A stretch of DNA of 33,493 nt from Akkermansia muciniphila (lineage in GTDB: Bacteria > Verrucomicrobiota > Verrucomicrobiia > Verrucomicrobiales > Akkermansiaceae): contig CAMAYN010000017.1 in NCBI GenBank assembly GCA_945862285.1, forward strand, positions 1 through 33,493. Reading direction: 5' to 3'. The translations under genes were made by a program, and so were the position numbers. The notes under the pieces are model-generated. The model saw only the letters and a program-made list of their open reading frames with translations. It made no database searches and was not told the origin of the DNA. Within the stretch, counting starts at the first letter, position 1. Each line of letters starts with the position of its first letter. This document shows positions 26,001 through 33,479 of the stretch, in pieces.

Positions 26001-27229
26001 ATATTGCGAAAAAGCAATTGCTGCTGAGGAAATCTTAGGTGCAACTCCGTTTCGATTTGGTGGTAATACACGTCGCGTTCGGCGAGACCATTGCCGATCA
26101 GGACGATTTTCTCTCCTTTTTCTGGTGCTGCTACGGACTGCGAGCGAACACTGCTGGCATTTGCGGGTTCCGTCGTAGGTGCGTGGGAGGCATTAGGCGC
26201 CGTTTCTTTCTTTGCGGGTGCGGCTTTTATTTCTTTAGGAGAAAATCCTATGGTGAAATTTTCCGGCTTCAGATTCAAATTTTTGTAGTGACCAGGCTCC
26301 TTGATAAATCCAAAATTCTTCGGCGCGTAGGGATCCACGTAGTTGACATCCGCCGCTGCAGGCACTTTCTGTCCGGTTAGAAAATAACTGCCGTTAACGA
26401 TTAATCGGCGCAAATCTTCATCTGTAAAGTCAGTGGCTGCACCCATCGTTGTACACATTGCCTTGCCTTTTTTCGCGCCATCTGGCGATTGGTATTCGCG
26501 AATCCACGCGATCGGCATCATCGGATTATTCTTCGGACCATCAAGGTTTTTTGAAGTGGGATCGAGGGTTTCCGTAACCGCGCCGCGGAGAAGAATCGTT
26601 GCATTTTCTGGAGTGACGCGTTTGATTCCGTAAACATCCGTCGTTCCAAAAATTTCTTTGACCCCGCTCAACACCTCGTGGCTGCTGTTAGCAGCTTCTG
26701 GAACAGAGCACGTGCCCTCTTTGCCGTGATTTCCATGGTGGCTCACCCACGCTTCTCCCAGTATTTTTAAACCAAATTCAGCCCATCGGAAGTCGCCTGA
26801 TTGCGCTTTTCCTGTGAATGCGTGAGTCGCAGTCCGGAAGCCGATGACTGGCTTACCAGCATTGAGGTATGAAGCGATCGGGGCAAGTTGTTCTTCTGGG
26901 AGATCGCGAAAACGCGTGCCAATGATCATCAAATCTGCATTATCGAGAGCTTTTGTGCCTGGAACATTTTTCTGATTATTCGGATCAATGTAGCTATTGT
27001 CAGGGCTTAAAGAAAATAGCACCACGCAAGAAAAACCGTGTTTTTGGCTGAGAATTTTCGCCAACATGGGACATGACTCCTCACTACGATATTCCTCGTC
27101 TCCCGCAATCAATACCACTGTTTTCCCATTTGCTGTGCCTGCTTTCGCGGGGAATTCAAGCCAGTTCGCTGCCTTTACTTGAAATGCCCCCACTAGCCCC
27201 AATGCTGTAATCAATAGTCGCTGTAACAT
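23057..27229 (-). CDS. PVC-type multi-module protein: ThuA, SGNH hydrolase, beta-propeller, HEAT-like and cytochrome c
   Basis: A 1390-residue exported protein. After a signal peptide (1-20) come: a ThuA-like glutamine-amidotransferase-fold domain (about 35-285, VLIAGDEEYRSEESCPM); a linker rich in Ala/Pro/Lys (about 330-370); an SGNH/GDSL-like domain (about 372-600, KIVLIGNGLAERDVYYHQIE, FFGYNESFDG); a PVC-type membrane-bound dehydrogenase beta-propeller (about 700-1060, KSLSVPDGYKISLFASE, DKILIYEDTNNDGKAD); alpha-helical HEAT-like repeats (about 1070-1235); and a cytochrome c domain with CATCH (1273-1277) and likely axial M1329. Such proteins are characteristic of Planctomycetota and Verrucomicrobiota, probably oxidising sugars or their derivatives. 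The electron acceptor and substrate are unknown. The SGNH catalytic residues are not all certain. Confidence 0.93.
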   Translation of the reverse strand: MLQRLLITALGLVGAFQVKAANWLEFPAKAGTANGKTVVLIAGDEEYRSEESCPMLAKILSQKHGFSCVVLFSLSPDNSYIDPNNQKNVPGTKALDNADLMIIGTRFRDLPEEQLAPIASYLNAGKPVIGFRTATHAFTGKAQSGDFRWAEFGLKILGEAWVSHHGNHGKEGTCSVPEAANSSHEVLSGVKEIFGTTDVYGIKRVTPENATILLRGAVTETLDPTSKNLDGPKNNPMMPIAWIREYQSPDGAKKGKAMCTTMGAATDFTDEDLRRLIVNGSYFLTGQKVPAAADVNYVDPYAPKNFGFIKEPGHYKNLNLKPENFTIGFSPKEIKAAPAKKETAPNASHAPTTEPANASSVRSQSVAAPEKGEKIVLIGNGLAERDVYYHQIETELHLRFPQQQLLFRNMGHPGDTPGFRPHPSRKSQWAFPGAEQFHPQHKPHAGTGFYPMPDQWLTHLEADTIVAFFGYNESFDGKDKVNNFKAELEAFVKHTLSKAYNGKQAPRLVLVSPIAYENQRKFKKDLPDGVAENDRLKAYAAAIEQVATANKLTYVDLFTPSMELYSKSSKPFTSYGFIPTEEGYAQVAKWLADGIYGKKYHESKATPALVRAAVKQKDWFWNNDYNILNGVHTHGRRYAPFGPKNYPDEVKKNREMMSIRDQRIYEITAGKTTSLAVDDSKTHTLPSVDTNFRTGGKNGDGVYKYGDEALKSLSVPDGYKISLFASEKEFPNLANPMQMSFDDRGRLWVAVMPTYPHYRPGDPMPNDKILIYEDTNNDGKADKEIVFADKLHLPIGIEFAPEGVYVAQEPNLVLIRDKNGDDKADSMEIVISGFDTHDTHHAISAFCADPSGAFLMGEGVFLHTNTETPYGPERGVDGGFWRFNPQQTKLERTAQLSIPNPWGIAFDDWGQDFFIHTSGPPLTWMMPSSLKNPYGGRTPMTKNLIPDGQAVRPTSGLEFVSSRHFPDEVQGDILLCNNIGFLGIKQHSMKDEGTGYKTAFRQNLLTSTDGNFRPVDLEFAPDGSLYIIDWHNVLIGHMQHNARDPLRDHVHGRIYRITYPSRPLVKPASVHKASVATLLENLKSPEYRTRYRSRRALRGLGEAAVLPALRQWVSKLSPSAPGYEHHLVEALWVTWGLNAVDSSFLAKVLTLQDPRARAAGVRVVRYNYERIPDHVKILEAAAKDPHGRVRLEAVVAASWMNNSAAKKIVAIANGQPQDDWMKQTIQTAKSRLDGISDVIIDEHPMPTIPQHLTAEEQALFKKGHEVYFRDAHCATCHQADGKGLAPAFPPLNQSPWVTDDVDRLVKLTLHGLMGPLQVNGKKFEGQVPMTPFGGMLKDDEVAGVLTYVRNQFGNKAPAVKIEDVKRVREATKNRNQLYLVDELLKEHPFK

Positions 27230-27297
27230 ATTTCGTTCTCTATACGCATTAAATGAATGATTCTATCTGCAAAATCAATGATGAATATTTTATTGAG

Positions 27298-28485
27298 CTA
27301 ACTTAACCGATTGCGGAAGTCTTCGTAAGTGAACTCCCGCAACACTTGCAACTCGCCATTTTCCTGTTGTAAGGCTATCGCAGGGTGTGGCACGCCATTG
27401 AACATCGTGGTTTTTACCATCGTGTAGTGTGCCATATCGTCGAAGACCAAAGTATCGCCCACCACCAGGGGACGAGAAAAGGAGAAATCCCCCGTCACAT
27501 CACCCGCCAAGCATGTCGGACCGCCAATGCGATAGGTAAATGATTTCTCTCCCGCTATGTCAGCAAGCTCGTAGGTTTCACCAGCCATGACCACCGCGGG
27601 TTGTTGTTCCTGTGTTGCTCCATTGACTAAAAAAACATCGGGGCGGTAAGGCATTTCCATCACATCAGGCATGTGCGCTGTCGCCGAAACATCGAGAATG
27701 ACCAATTGATGCCCCGCCGAAGCAAAAACATCCAGAACCGTTGCCCGCAAGACTCCCGTGTGAATCGCCACGGCCTCGCCCGGCTCCAACCAAACCTCCA
27801 CGCCCCAGCGTTCTTGTGCCTCTTTCACCACGCGGATCAAGCGCTCGCGATCATAAAACGGCTTGGTAATCCAATGCCCACCGCCCATATTCAGATAGCG
27901 AAATTGCGGCAACCGCAGCAAATGGCCAAATTTTTCATCCACAGCCGCCATCGTGCTCTCTAGGTCGTCCGAATTCTGTTCGCATAAGGTATGAAAATGC
28001 AACCCACTTAAGCCTGTAAGATCTGCGTCAATCAATTGATCCGCCGTAATTCCTAGACGTGATCCCGCCACGCAGGGGTCATACAACGCGGTCTCGCCCG
28101 TCGAATGTTGGGGATTGATGCGTAAACCACATTGCACCTCACCTGAAATGTATCTTGGATGCGCCATGATCTGCTCGCGGGCGCTCATCCACTGGTTGAG
28201 GGAGTTAAAATCCAAATGATGACAAAATTCCAGCAGTTCCGCAATTTCTCCCGCCCGATACGCCGTCGAGTAGGTAATGACATGCTTGCCAAATTCCTCG
28301 TGGGCCAAACGCGCTTCCCACAATCCTGACGCGCAGCATCCATCTAAATCTTCGCGAATGTACGGAAAACTTTTCCAACAGGAAAAACCTTTCAACGCCA
28401 ATACCAGATGGCATCCGGCGGCCTCTTTCACATCGCGAAGAATCCGCGTATTGCGCTGCAATGCAGGAATTGATACAATAAACAC
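27298..28485 (-). CDS. nspC: Carboxynorspermidine decarboxylase
   Basis: NspC removes CO2 from carboxynorspermidine or carboxyspermidine with PLP, the last step of the alternative (nor)spermidine route. Visible are LALKGFS with the PLP lysine K32 (counted from GTG 28485), CCASGLWEARLA, HFHTLCEQNSDDLE, YLNMGGGHW, EPGEAV, GGPTCLAGD and HYTMVKTTMFNG. The start is unsettled. GTG 28485 begins MFIVSIPALQRN; a TTG at 28530 extends the same frame. But the sequence one frame over, from ATG 28511, reads MANTAIESAC, much like the family's N-terminus, and would join this frame if one T were added in the TTT run at 28482-28480. The carboxyspermidine dehydrogenase partner is not in the window. The gene lies 68 bases upstream of the PVC protein. 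Confidence 0.9.
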   Translation of the reverse strand: MFIVSIPALQRNTRILRDVKEAAGCHLVLALKGFSCWKSFPYIREDLDGCCASGLWEARLAHEEFGKHVITYSTAYRAGEIAELLEFCHHLDFNSLNQWMSAREQIMAHPRYISGEVQCGLRINPQHSTGETALYDPCVAGSRLGITADQLIDADLTGLSGLHFHTLCEQNSDDLESTMAAVDEKFGHLLRLPQFRYLNMGGGHWITKPFYDRERLIRVVKEAQERWGVEVWLEPGEAVAIHTGVLRATVLDVFASAGHQLVILDVSATAHMPDVMEMPYRPDVFLVNGATQEQQPAVVMAGETYELADIAGEKSFTYRIGGPTCLAGDVTGDFSFSRPLVVGDTLVFDDMAHYTMVKTTMFNGVPHPAIALQQENGELQVLREFTYEDFRNRLS

Positions 28486-28601
28486 GCACTTTCTATGGCG
28501 GTATTTGCCATCACAAACAAGGAGAAACAATCAGGAAAATCGATCGAATTCCATAACTCATTACCGACCTACCTTTTACAAATTCTGCCACGCTGTAAGC
28601 T

Positions 28602-29269
28602 CTACTCGCGGGAAACGAATTTTTTCTGTGTTCGACTCCATTCAGCCTGCCAGCGGTGCTTCCACACATCGCTCTTATCCGGCTTGGGATTGTTTGTGAA
28701 CGTGAAATCAATTGCTACATCACCTGATTTCGTGAAGCCTACTTGATCCCATCCATCAATGATAAAATCGAAATTGTGATTATAAGGCGGCATTTTTGAT
28801 TTTCTAAATTCTGGGCGCACTTTTTCTTTTGCCAGAGCTGCTAAATCAGTGAGTAATGGTGATTTACCTCCTGAAATCTCAAGGAGAAAAAGTCGATTAC
28901 CCCCCACTTTCCGCCATCGGCAAATAGCAGAGCAGAGGAATCTTTCATCCAAGTGATCTGATAGCCACTCTTGCCGAAAGGTAGAAAGCTATCGTTAGGC
29001 AACTCACAAAGAATCTCATACGGCTTAAGGCGAACGAGCGCTAGTTTAGCTGTTCCTTTTTCCCGTTGATCGAGAGCAAGGTCAGCGCGTGGCACAAGGA
29101 GCGCGAACTGCTGATTCGGAGATACCGAGTCCGGAAAAATCAGATATTCTGCGTAGGGATCAGGAAATTTTTCTACAATCTCATTAGCACGATCCGAAGA
29201 GATTCGCGGCATGCAAGCTGGAATCAGGCAACAAAGAAAAAGAAGCCTTACGACAAGTGGGGGAGTCAT
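28602..29269 (-). pseudogene. Lipoprotein of unknown function split by a frameshift
   Basis: Two overlapping frames, 28841-29269 and 28602-28952, read as one protein of about 222 residues if a single G is added in the six-G run on the minus strand at 28905-28900. The first part starts at ATG 29269 with a lipoprotein-like signal (hydrophobic stretch then CLIPAC) and continues through KDSSALLFADGGKWG. The other frame continues naturally as GNRLFLLEISGGKSPLLTDL to the TAG at 28602-28604. No family is recognised. As read, the product is truncated. It could be a consensus error, a recent mutation or a phase-variable tract. Confidence 0.65.
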
Positions 29270-29289
29270 GTAAATTGTCGTCAATCCGA

Positions 29290-30213
29290 CTAGTCGATGG
29301 TGTGGGTGACTTCGGCTTTGAAGTCGCCGATGGCCCATTGAATGCCCGCCAAGTAGTGAGAAAGAATTTTAGGATTCCAATACATTTCGTGGTTGTGACC
29401 AAGCGAGCAATAAAACACTCGCCCTTTTCCTTGGTGGCGTGCCCACGCTACGGCGTAATCACCGTCTTTGCGCTTGAGACCACCCACTTTGGCTGATTTT
29501 TCGACATTTAAACGCAAGAGCAAGTGCTGGCGTTTCGCGCTGTATGGGTCTTTGAGTTGGTAGATTTCTTCTTTGAAATTCATGCTTTGCCCATCGAACA
29601 TGGCGGCGAGCGGATGCTTTTCTTGGCCTTTTTCCACATCGATCTGCACCTCAGTGCCAGCATTCCAAGGATGACCATCAAAGTAACCGCCGATCATACG
29701 ACCGTATTCTGGCCAGTTGTAGAGTGTATCTGTCGCCGCGTGAATGCCTACGAAACCTTTACCGCTTTCAATAAATTCCATCAGGTTTTTCCGATAGGTT
29801 AGGCTTTTTTCTTGAGCGGATTTCGCTTCGTCAGGACTGAGTTTCTTGATGTCTTTCGGGGTGAAAACGTCTTGCGTGGTGCTTAAAAAACAGATGACAT
29901 CGAATTGTTTGATTTTATCGGCATCGAAGTTGGCAAGATCATCCGAGACGACGGTTTCGTAGGCACCCGTTTTTTTTCCCAACTCCGCAAGGGCGATTTT
30001 CCCTGTGGCGATCGATTGGTGACGGAAACCTGCGGTGGCAGAAAAGAGTAGCATTTTTCTCGGGGCGGCGGGCTTGGCATGGGCGGCAGCGGGAATGGCT
30101 TGAGCAATTTTTTCCTCTGCTCCATTAGGCGCATTTTCTCCTTTGGGGTTTTGGGAAATCAAGAGGCCTGCTCCGAGAAGGATGAGGAGTGATGGGATGA
30201 TTTTCGACTTCAT
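29290..30213 (-). CDS. Exported ThuA domain protein
   Basis: A 307-residue protein with an N-terminal hydrophobic signal (MKSKIIPSLLILLGAGLLI), an Ala/Pro-rich linker, then a ThuA domain: KMLLFSATAGFRHQSIATGK, FDVICFLSTT, SGKGFVGIHAATDTLYNWPEYGRMIGGYFDGHPW, YAVAWARHQGKGRVFYCSLGHNHEMY. ThuA has a class I glutamine-amidotransferase-like fold and is linked to trehalose or 3-keto-sugar metabolism; in this superphylum it often accompanies Gfo/Idh/MocA and PVC-type dehydrogenases, both present here. The frame is open to 30423, but that would overlap pta and precede the signal peptide, so ATG 30213 is used. No lipobox is seen. Confidence 0.88.
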   Translation of the reverse strand: MKSKIIPSLLILLGAGLLISQNPKGENAPNGAEEKIAQAIPAAAHAKPAAPRKMLLFSATAGFRHQSIATGKIALAELGKKTGAYETVVSDDLANFDADKIKQFDVICFLSTTQDVFTPKDIKKLSPDEAKSAQEKSLTYRKNLMEFIESGKGFVGIHAATDTLYNWPEYGRMIGGYFDGHPWNAGTEVQIDVEKGQEKHPLAAMFDGQSMNFKEEIYQLKDPYSAKRQHLLLRLNVEKSAKVGGLKRKDGDYAVAWARHQGKGRVFYCSLGHNHEMYWNPKILSHYLAGIQWAIGDFKAEVTHTID

Positions 30214-30268
30214 AATGATTTTTAGTGGTCTTTGATGAGTGTGTTTGTGATGACTTGTGATGGCAAGA

Positions 30269-31333
30269 TTAAACTTCGCCTTCAGGGTAAAGTTCATGGA
30301 ATTTAATCGCCTCGTATCCGACGGTGAGCGCAGTTCCGAAAATGGTTTCCTCCGATGAAGTGCGGGGGATTTGCGCTGCGGGGCGGGAGAGACCCATAAT
30401 GAATTGGCCATAATTTTGCGCATCGGCGCAGTGGGTCAGCAGCATCAGCGCAATGTGAGCCGAGTCAAGATTGGGGAAAATCAGCACATGCGAGCCTGGC
30501 CGCGCAATTTGTTCGGGAAGCTTGATTTCAGCGGCTTTGGGATCCAATGCTACATCAGCTTGCAGTTCGCCGTCGATGTCGAGATCCAAGTGTTGGTCTT
30601 TCGCCATGGTCTGTGCCAATCGAGTCGCTGCGGCAACGCGTTGCGCTCCTTGCGTGCCAGAGGAGCCGCGCGTGGAATGGCTGAGCAAGGCAATTTCCGG
30701 GCGAATCTCGGTGTAACGGCGGGTGAATTTCCCCGTCTCAACAGCCATGACAGCGAGTTGTTCTACGGTAGGCTCGGGGATGAGTCCGCAGTCAGCGAGG
30801 ATCAGCGTTCCATTGATACCGAAATTTTTCAAATGCGGCGCAACGAGGACAATCGTGCTGAAAATTTTCGGCACCTGCGGCATGGGCTTGATGGTCTGGA
30901 TGAGAGCGCGGAATAGCGTGCTAGGCATGGACATATTGCCGCCGATGAGTCCATCAACGAGGCCGTATTGCGCCATCATCGAAGCAAAGTAGGCGGGGCG
31001 GATTACGAATTCGCGACCATTCGGGATATCCACGCCGCGGACGCGACTGCTTTTCTCAAACATGCTGGCAAAGCGGTCAAGCTCGCGCGATTTCTCAGGA
31101 TTGAGCACATTGATGAAATTGAGTGAGATGTCGTTATCAGCAGCGAGGGCGCGGATGCGATCACGATCACCGAGAACTACCGGAAGCACACACTCGTGAG
31201 CAACAAGTTGCTCTGCCGCACGCAACACACGAATATCCTCCCCTTCCACAAAGACAACGCGCTTCGGATGATTCTTGAGCTTGGCGATTAGCTTGGAGGT
31301 AAAAACATTAGGAATATGCGTAAATGTGCTCAT
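30269..31333 (-). CDS. pta: Phosphate acetyltransferase
   Basis: A 354-residue phosphate acetyl/butyryltransferase-family enzyme that interconverts acetyl-CoA and acetyl phosphate in the cytoplasm. Family segments seen are VVFVEGEDIRVLRAAE, the YGLVDGLIGGNMSMPSTLFRA block, LILADCGLIPEPTVEQLA, ALLSHSTRGSSG (the conserved S..T.GS loop), DIDGELQADVAL and the C-terminal LIFPNLDSAHIALML. It is the short form, without the N-terminal regulatory domain of E. coli Pta. Phosphobutyryl activity cannot be excluded. It is 56 bases upstream of the ThuA gene and divergent from the PHP gene; no ackA is in the window. Confidence 0.9.
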   Translation of the reverse strand: MSTFTHIPNVFTSKLIAKLKNHPKRVVFVEGEDIRVLRAAEQLVAHECVLPVVLGDRDRIRALAADNDISLNFINVLNPEKSRELDRFASMFEKSSRVRGVDIPNGREFVIRPAYFASMMAQYGLVDGLIGGNMSMPSTLFRALIQTIKPMPQVPKIFSTIVLVAPHLKNFGINGTLILADCGLIPEPTVEQLAVMAVETGKFTRRYTEIRPEIALLSHSTRGSSGTQGAQRVAAATRLAQTMAKDQHLDLDIDGELQADVALDPKAAEIKLPEQIARPGSHVLIFPNLDSAHIALMLLTHCADAQNYGQFIMGLSRPAAQIPRTSSEETIFGTALTVGYEAIKFHELYPEGEV

Positions 31334-31403
31334 GAAAAAAAGCTCTGGTGAAAATTTCTTGAGAAGGTTAGGGTCAACTCACAAAAAATACAATACGAAA
31401 GCG

Positions 31404-32213
31404 ATGCCCTCAGATTATCATACACACACGCCATTATGCCGCCATGCGGTCGGGACGCCAGAAGAGTATGTGGAGGCAACGTTACTTTCAGGCTTGAGCG
31501 AGTATGGCATTGCCGATCACGCACCGGTAGGACGAGGAATTTTTGATGATTGGCGCATGGAGTTTGCGCAGTTGCCAGAATATTTTTCATGGATCGAGCG
31601 GGCGCGATCCCATGCCAACGGGAAAATCCCCGTGCGGGTTGGTCTCGAGTGTGATTGGTTGCCCGATTGCCGAGACTGGATTGAGGAATTGCGGGGTATG
31701 CACGAATGGGACTACTTCATCGGATCTGTTCATTACTTAGGGGATTGGGACTTCGATAACCCAAAGTGGCTTGGGCGTTGGGGTGAAAGCGACGTCGAGG
31801 AGGTGTGGAGTCGCTATTGGAAAACGTATAGCGCGATGGCAGAAAGCCAGTTGTTTGAAATTCTTGGCCATCCCGATTTAGTGAAAAAATTTGCCCATCG
31901 CCCTGCTGGTGATTTATCGCGATTTTACGAACCAGTGATTGAATCGATCGCAGTCAGTGGCTCGGCCATTGAACTTAATACGGCGGGCTGGCATAAGCCC
32001 TGTGCAGAGGCGTATCCCGCGATGGAGTTTTTAGAACTGGCTCGGGCGGCAGGAATTCCACTGGTCATTTCATCAGATGCCCATGCCCCGAGTGAAATTG
32101 GGCGTGATTTTTCCCGCGCCATCGAAATCGCTAGAGCGGTAGGCTACGATGAACTTGCCACATTCGTCAGCGGCAAACGCGGCATCGAGAAAATTCACAA
32201 ATCCGCCCCATAA
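31404..32213 (+). CDS. PHP-family histidinol phosphatase-like phosphoesterase
   Basis: A 269-residue PHP-domain phosphatase resembling HisJ/HisK histidinol phosphatase, which would convert histidinol phosphate to histidinol. The metal-binding motifs are in order: SDYHTHTPLCRHA at the start, YGIADHAPV, VGLECDW, FIGSVHYLGDWDFDN, EILGHPDLVKKF and the final SSDAHAPSEIG. The start is ATG 31404; the open frame to 31275 would precede the DYHTH motif by 43 residues and overlap pta. No his gene is next to it, so a different small phosphate ester is possible. The 3' end overlaps the convergent nucleotidyltransferase by 19 bases. Confidence 0.85.
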   Translation: MPSDYHTHTPLCRHAVGTPEEYVEATLLSGLSEYGIADHAPVGRGIFDDWRMEFAQLPEYFSWIERARSHANGKIPVRVGLECDWLPDCRDWIEELRGMHEWDYFIGSVHYLGDWDFDNPKWLGRWGESDVEEVWSRYWKTYSAMAESQLFEILGHPDLVKKFAHRPAGDLSRFYEPVIESIAVSGSAIELNTAGWHKPCAEAYPAMEFLELARAAGIPLVISSDAHAPSEIGRDFSRAIEIARAVGYDELATFVSGKRGIEKIHKSAP

Positions 32214-33151
32214 TGACACCCGCTTGCTACATCGGTGGAGTAAACGATGCAACGTTCTAACTCCGCACCATCTGCTACCTTTCCTCCGGGCCAGACGACG
32301 CAATTCCGCAACCGCGCGCCACGCCCAATTTCCGCGTTCCTGCCGATGATAGAACTCGTCACATCAGCACCTTCCGCAATCCGCCCGCCACAGGGCTTCG
32401 GCATACCCGGAATCTGATGCGCATCAAGATAGCTTTCCCTTTCGCCCAGATCAAACCACAGCCCCTCATCGAGTAACACGCCACCTAATTTCCCCTGCTC
32501 GGCCAATCGTAAAAACGCAGAAATCACCGAAACGACAGGCTCTTCTGGCAAAAAATCCAGCAAACTCGCATGAATGCAATAAATCCCCGTAAATACATGA
32601 GTCCCTGGTGCCCGACCCAGCATATTTCGAATGTCCAAAACGCGTTGACTCCCCGCCTCCCATGCTAAGTGTTTCGCCGTTCCTTCGCTCCGCAAGGCCA
32701 AAGTAGCCACGTTGCCGGATGCCCGATGCGCGGCAATCAATTGCTTCAGATCAATGCTCGAAAAAATATCACCATTGTGAACAAGGACATCCTCATTGCC
32801 CATCCAATGGCGGACATTGCGCAATCCGCCGCCCGTTTCCAGCAATTCAGGTTCATGAAAAAGCCGCAACGGTAAGTCATCAACACTACCAAGAATCACC
32901 TCTTCGCCATTGCCCCCGCGTTCACCGGAGGGAGCCCAGTTCTTACCGCCGATACCAAAAATTTCATCGCGCCACATTGCCGGCAAATGGTGGGTATTGA
33001 TCGCGAAATCATCACATCCCACTTCGCGACACGCATCAAAAGCATGTCGAATCAGCGGCCTGTCAAAAAACGGCACCAAGGGCTTTGGCAATCGACTTGT
33101 CAACGGCCGCAAACGAGTGCCAAGACCAGCACCTAATAAAAAAGCTTTCAT
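32195..33151 (-). CDS. Sugar-1-phosphate nucleotidyltransferase
   Basis: A 318-residue nucleotidyltransferase that would form an NDP-sugar from a sugar-1-phosphate and NTP. From ATG 33151 it begins MKAFLLGAGLGTRLRPLT, the diagnostic GXGTRLRPLT loop, with LPKPLVPF next, NTHHLP, ETGGGLRN and HNGDIFSSIDL. The C-terminal part (GRIAEGADVTSSIIGRNAEIGRGARLRN) is a left-handed beta-helix of hexapeptide repeats. This fits mannose-1-phosphate guanylyltransferase-like, MurU-like or HddC-like enzymes; the exact sugar is not clear. An ATG at 33160 is an alternative start. The end overlaps the PHP gene by 19 bases on the other strand. Confidence 0.88.
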   Translation of the reverse strand: MKAFLLGAGLGTRLRPLTSRLPKPLVPFFDRPLIRHAFDACREVGCDDFAINTHHLPAMWRDEIFGIGGKNWAPSGERGGNGEEVILGSVDDLPLRLFHEPELLETGGGLRNVRHWMGNEDVLVHNGDIFSSIDLKQLIAAHRASGNVATLALRSEGTAKHLAWEAGSQRVLDIRNMLGRAPGTHVFTGIYCIHASLLDFLPEEPVVSVISAFLRLAEQGKLGGVLLDEGLWFDLGERESYLDAHQIPGMPKPCGGRIAEGADVTSSIIGRNAEIGRGARLRNCVVWPGGKVADGAELERCIVYSTDVASGCHYGADL

Positions 33152-33238
33152 TTCAAACATCGAAATGCCTCAAATCGCCCATAAAAGCCAGCCTGATTGC
33201 GCGGGGAAGAGAGTTTATGCCAAAAATGTGGTAGGAGT

Positions 33239-33291
33239 ACTACATACGACACTTACCAACTACGCCCATAGGCACTACATAGGACGCTTAC
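33239..33291 (+). repeat. Imperfect 18-base direct repeat, 35-base period
   Basis: ACTACATACGACACTTAC (33239-33256) and ACTACATAGGACGCTTAC (33274-33291) match at 16 of 18 positions, separated by 17 bases. No gene explains them. Confidence 0.7.
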
Positions 33292-33300
33292 TTCTCATGA

Positions 33301-33400
33301 AACCACAAAGTTACACAAAGACACGCAAAGGAAAACAGACATGGCATGTGGTCATTCAAAATAATTCTTAAAAATCCGTGCATTCCGCACTCCGTGGTTA
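33301..33400. repeat. Short-period repeat with an inverted counterpart
   Basis: Three adjacent 10-base units AACCACAAAG, TTACACAAAG and ACACGCAAAG (33301-33330) are followed, 40 bases on, by a segment whose reverse complement starts TAACCACGGAG and continues with GCGGAAT and CACGGAT units (33371-33400). The two ends resemble each other except for A/G changes. The pattern recalls the CACAAAG/CACGAAG-type dispersed repeats of many environmental bacteria. Confidence 0.6.
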
Positions 33401-33466
33401 AAAATCTCTTCCAAAAAAATATTTCATTGAGACAGACGCGTTTCATCGGACACATACAATTCTACG

Positions 33467-33479
33467 ATCCCAAAGGGAT
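33467..33479. repeat. Small palindrome like that at 18771
   Basis: ATCCC-AAA-GGGAT has the same design as GTCCC-AAC-GGGAC at 18771-18783: a 5-bp stem with an AAN triloop. Both may belong to one dispersed repeat family; this copy is probably cut by the window edge. Confidence 0.4.

Noticed and set aside
32910-33371. 153-codon plus-strand frame
   Set aside because: It covers the start of the nucleotidyltransferase gene on the other strand and then the repeats; its composition is not protein-like.
33239-33400. CRISPR array
   Set aside because: The direct repeat has only two imperfect copies, and the CAAAG units have no spacers; no cas genes are present.
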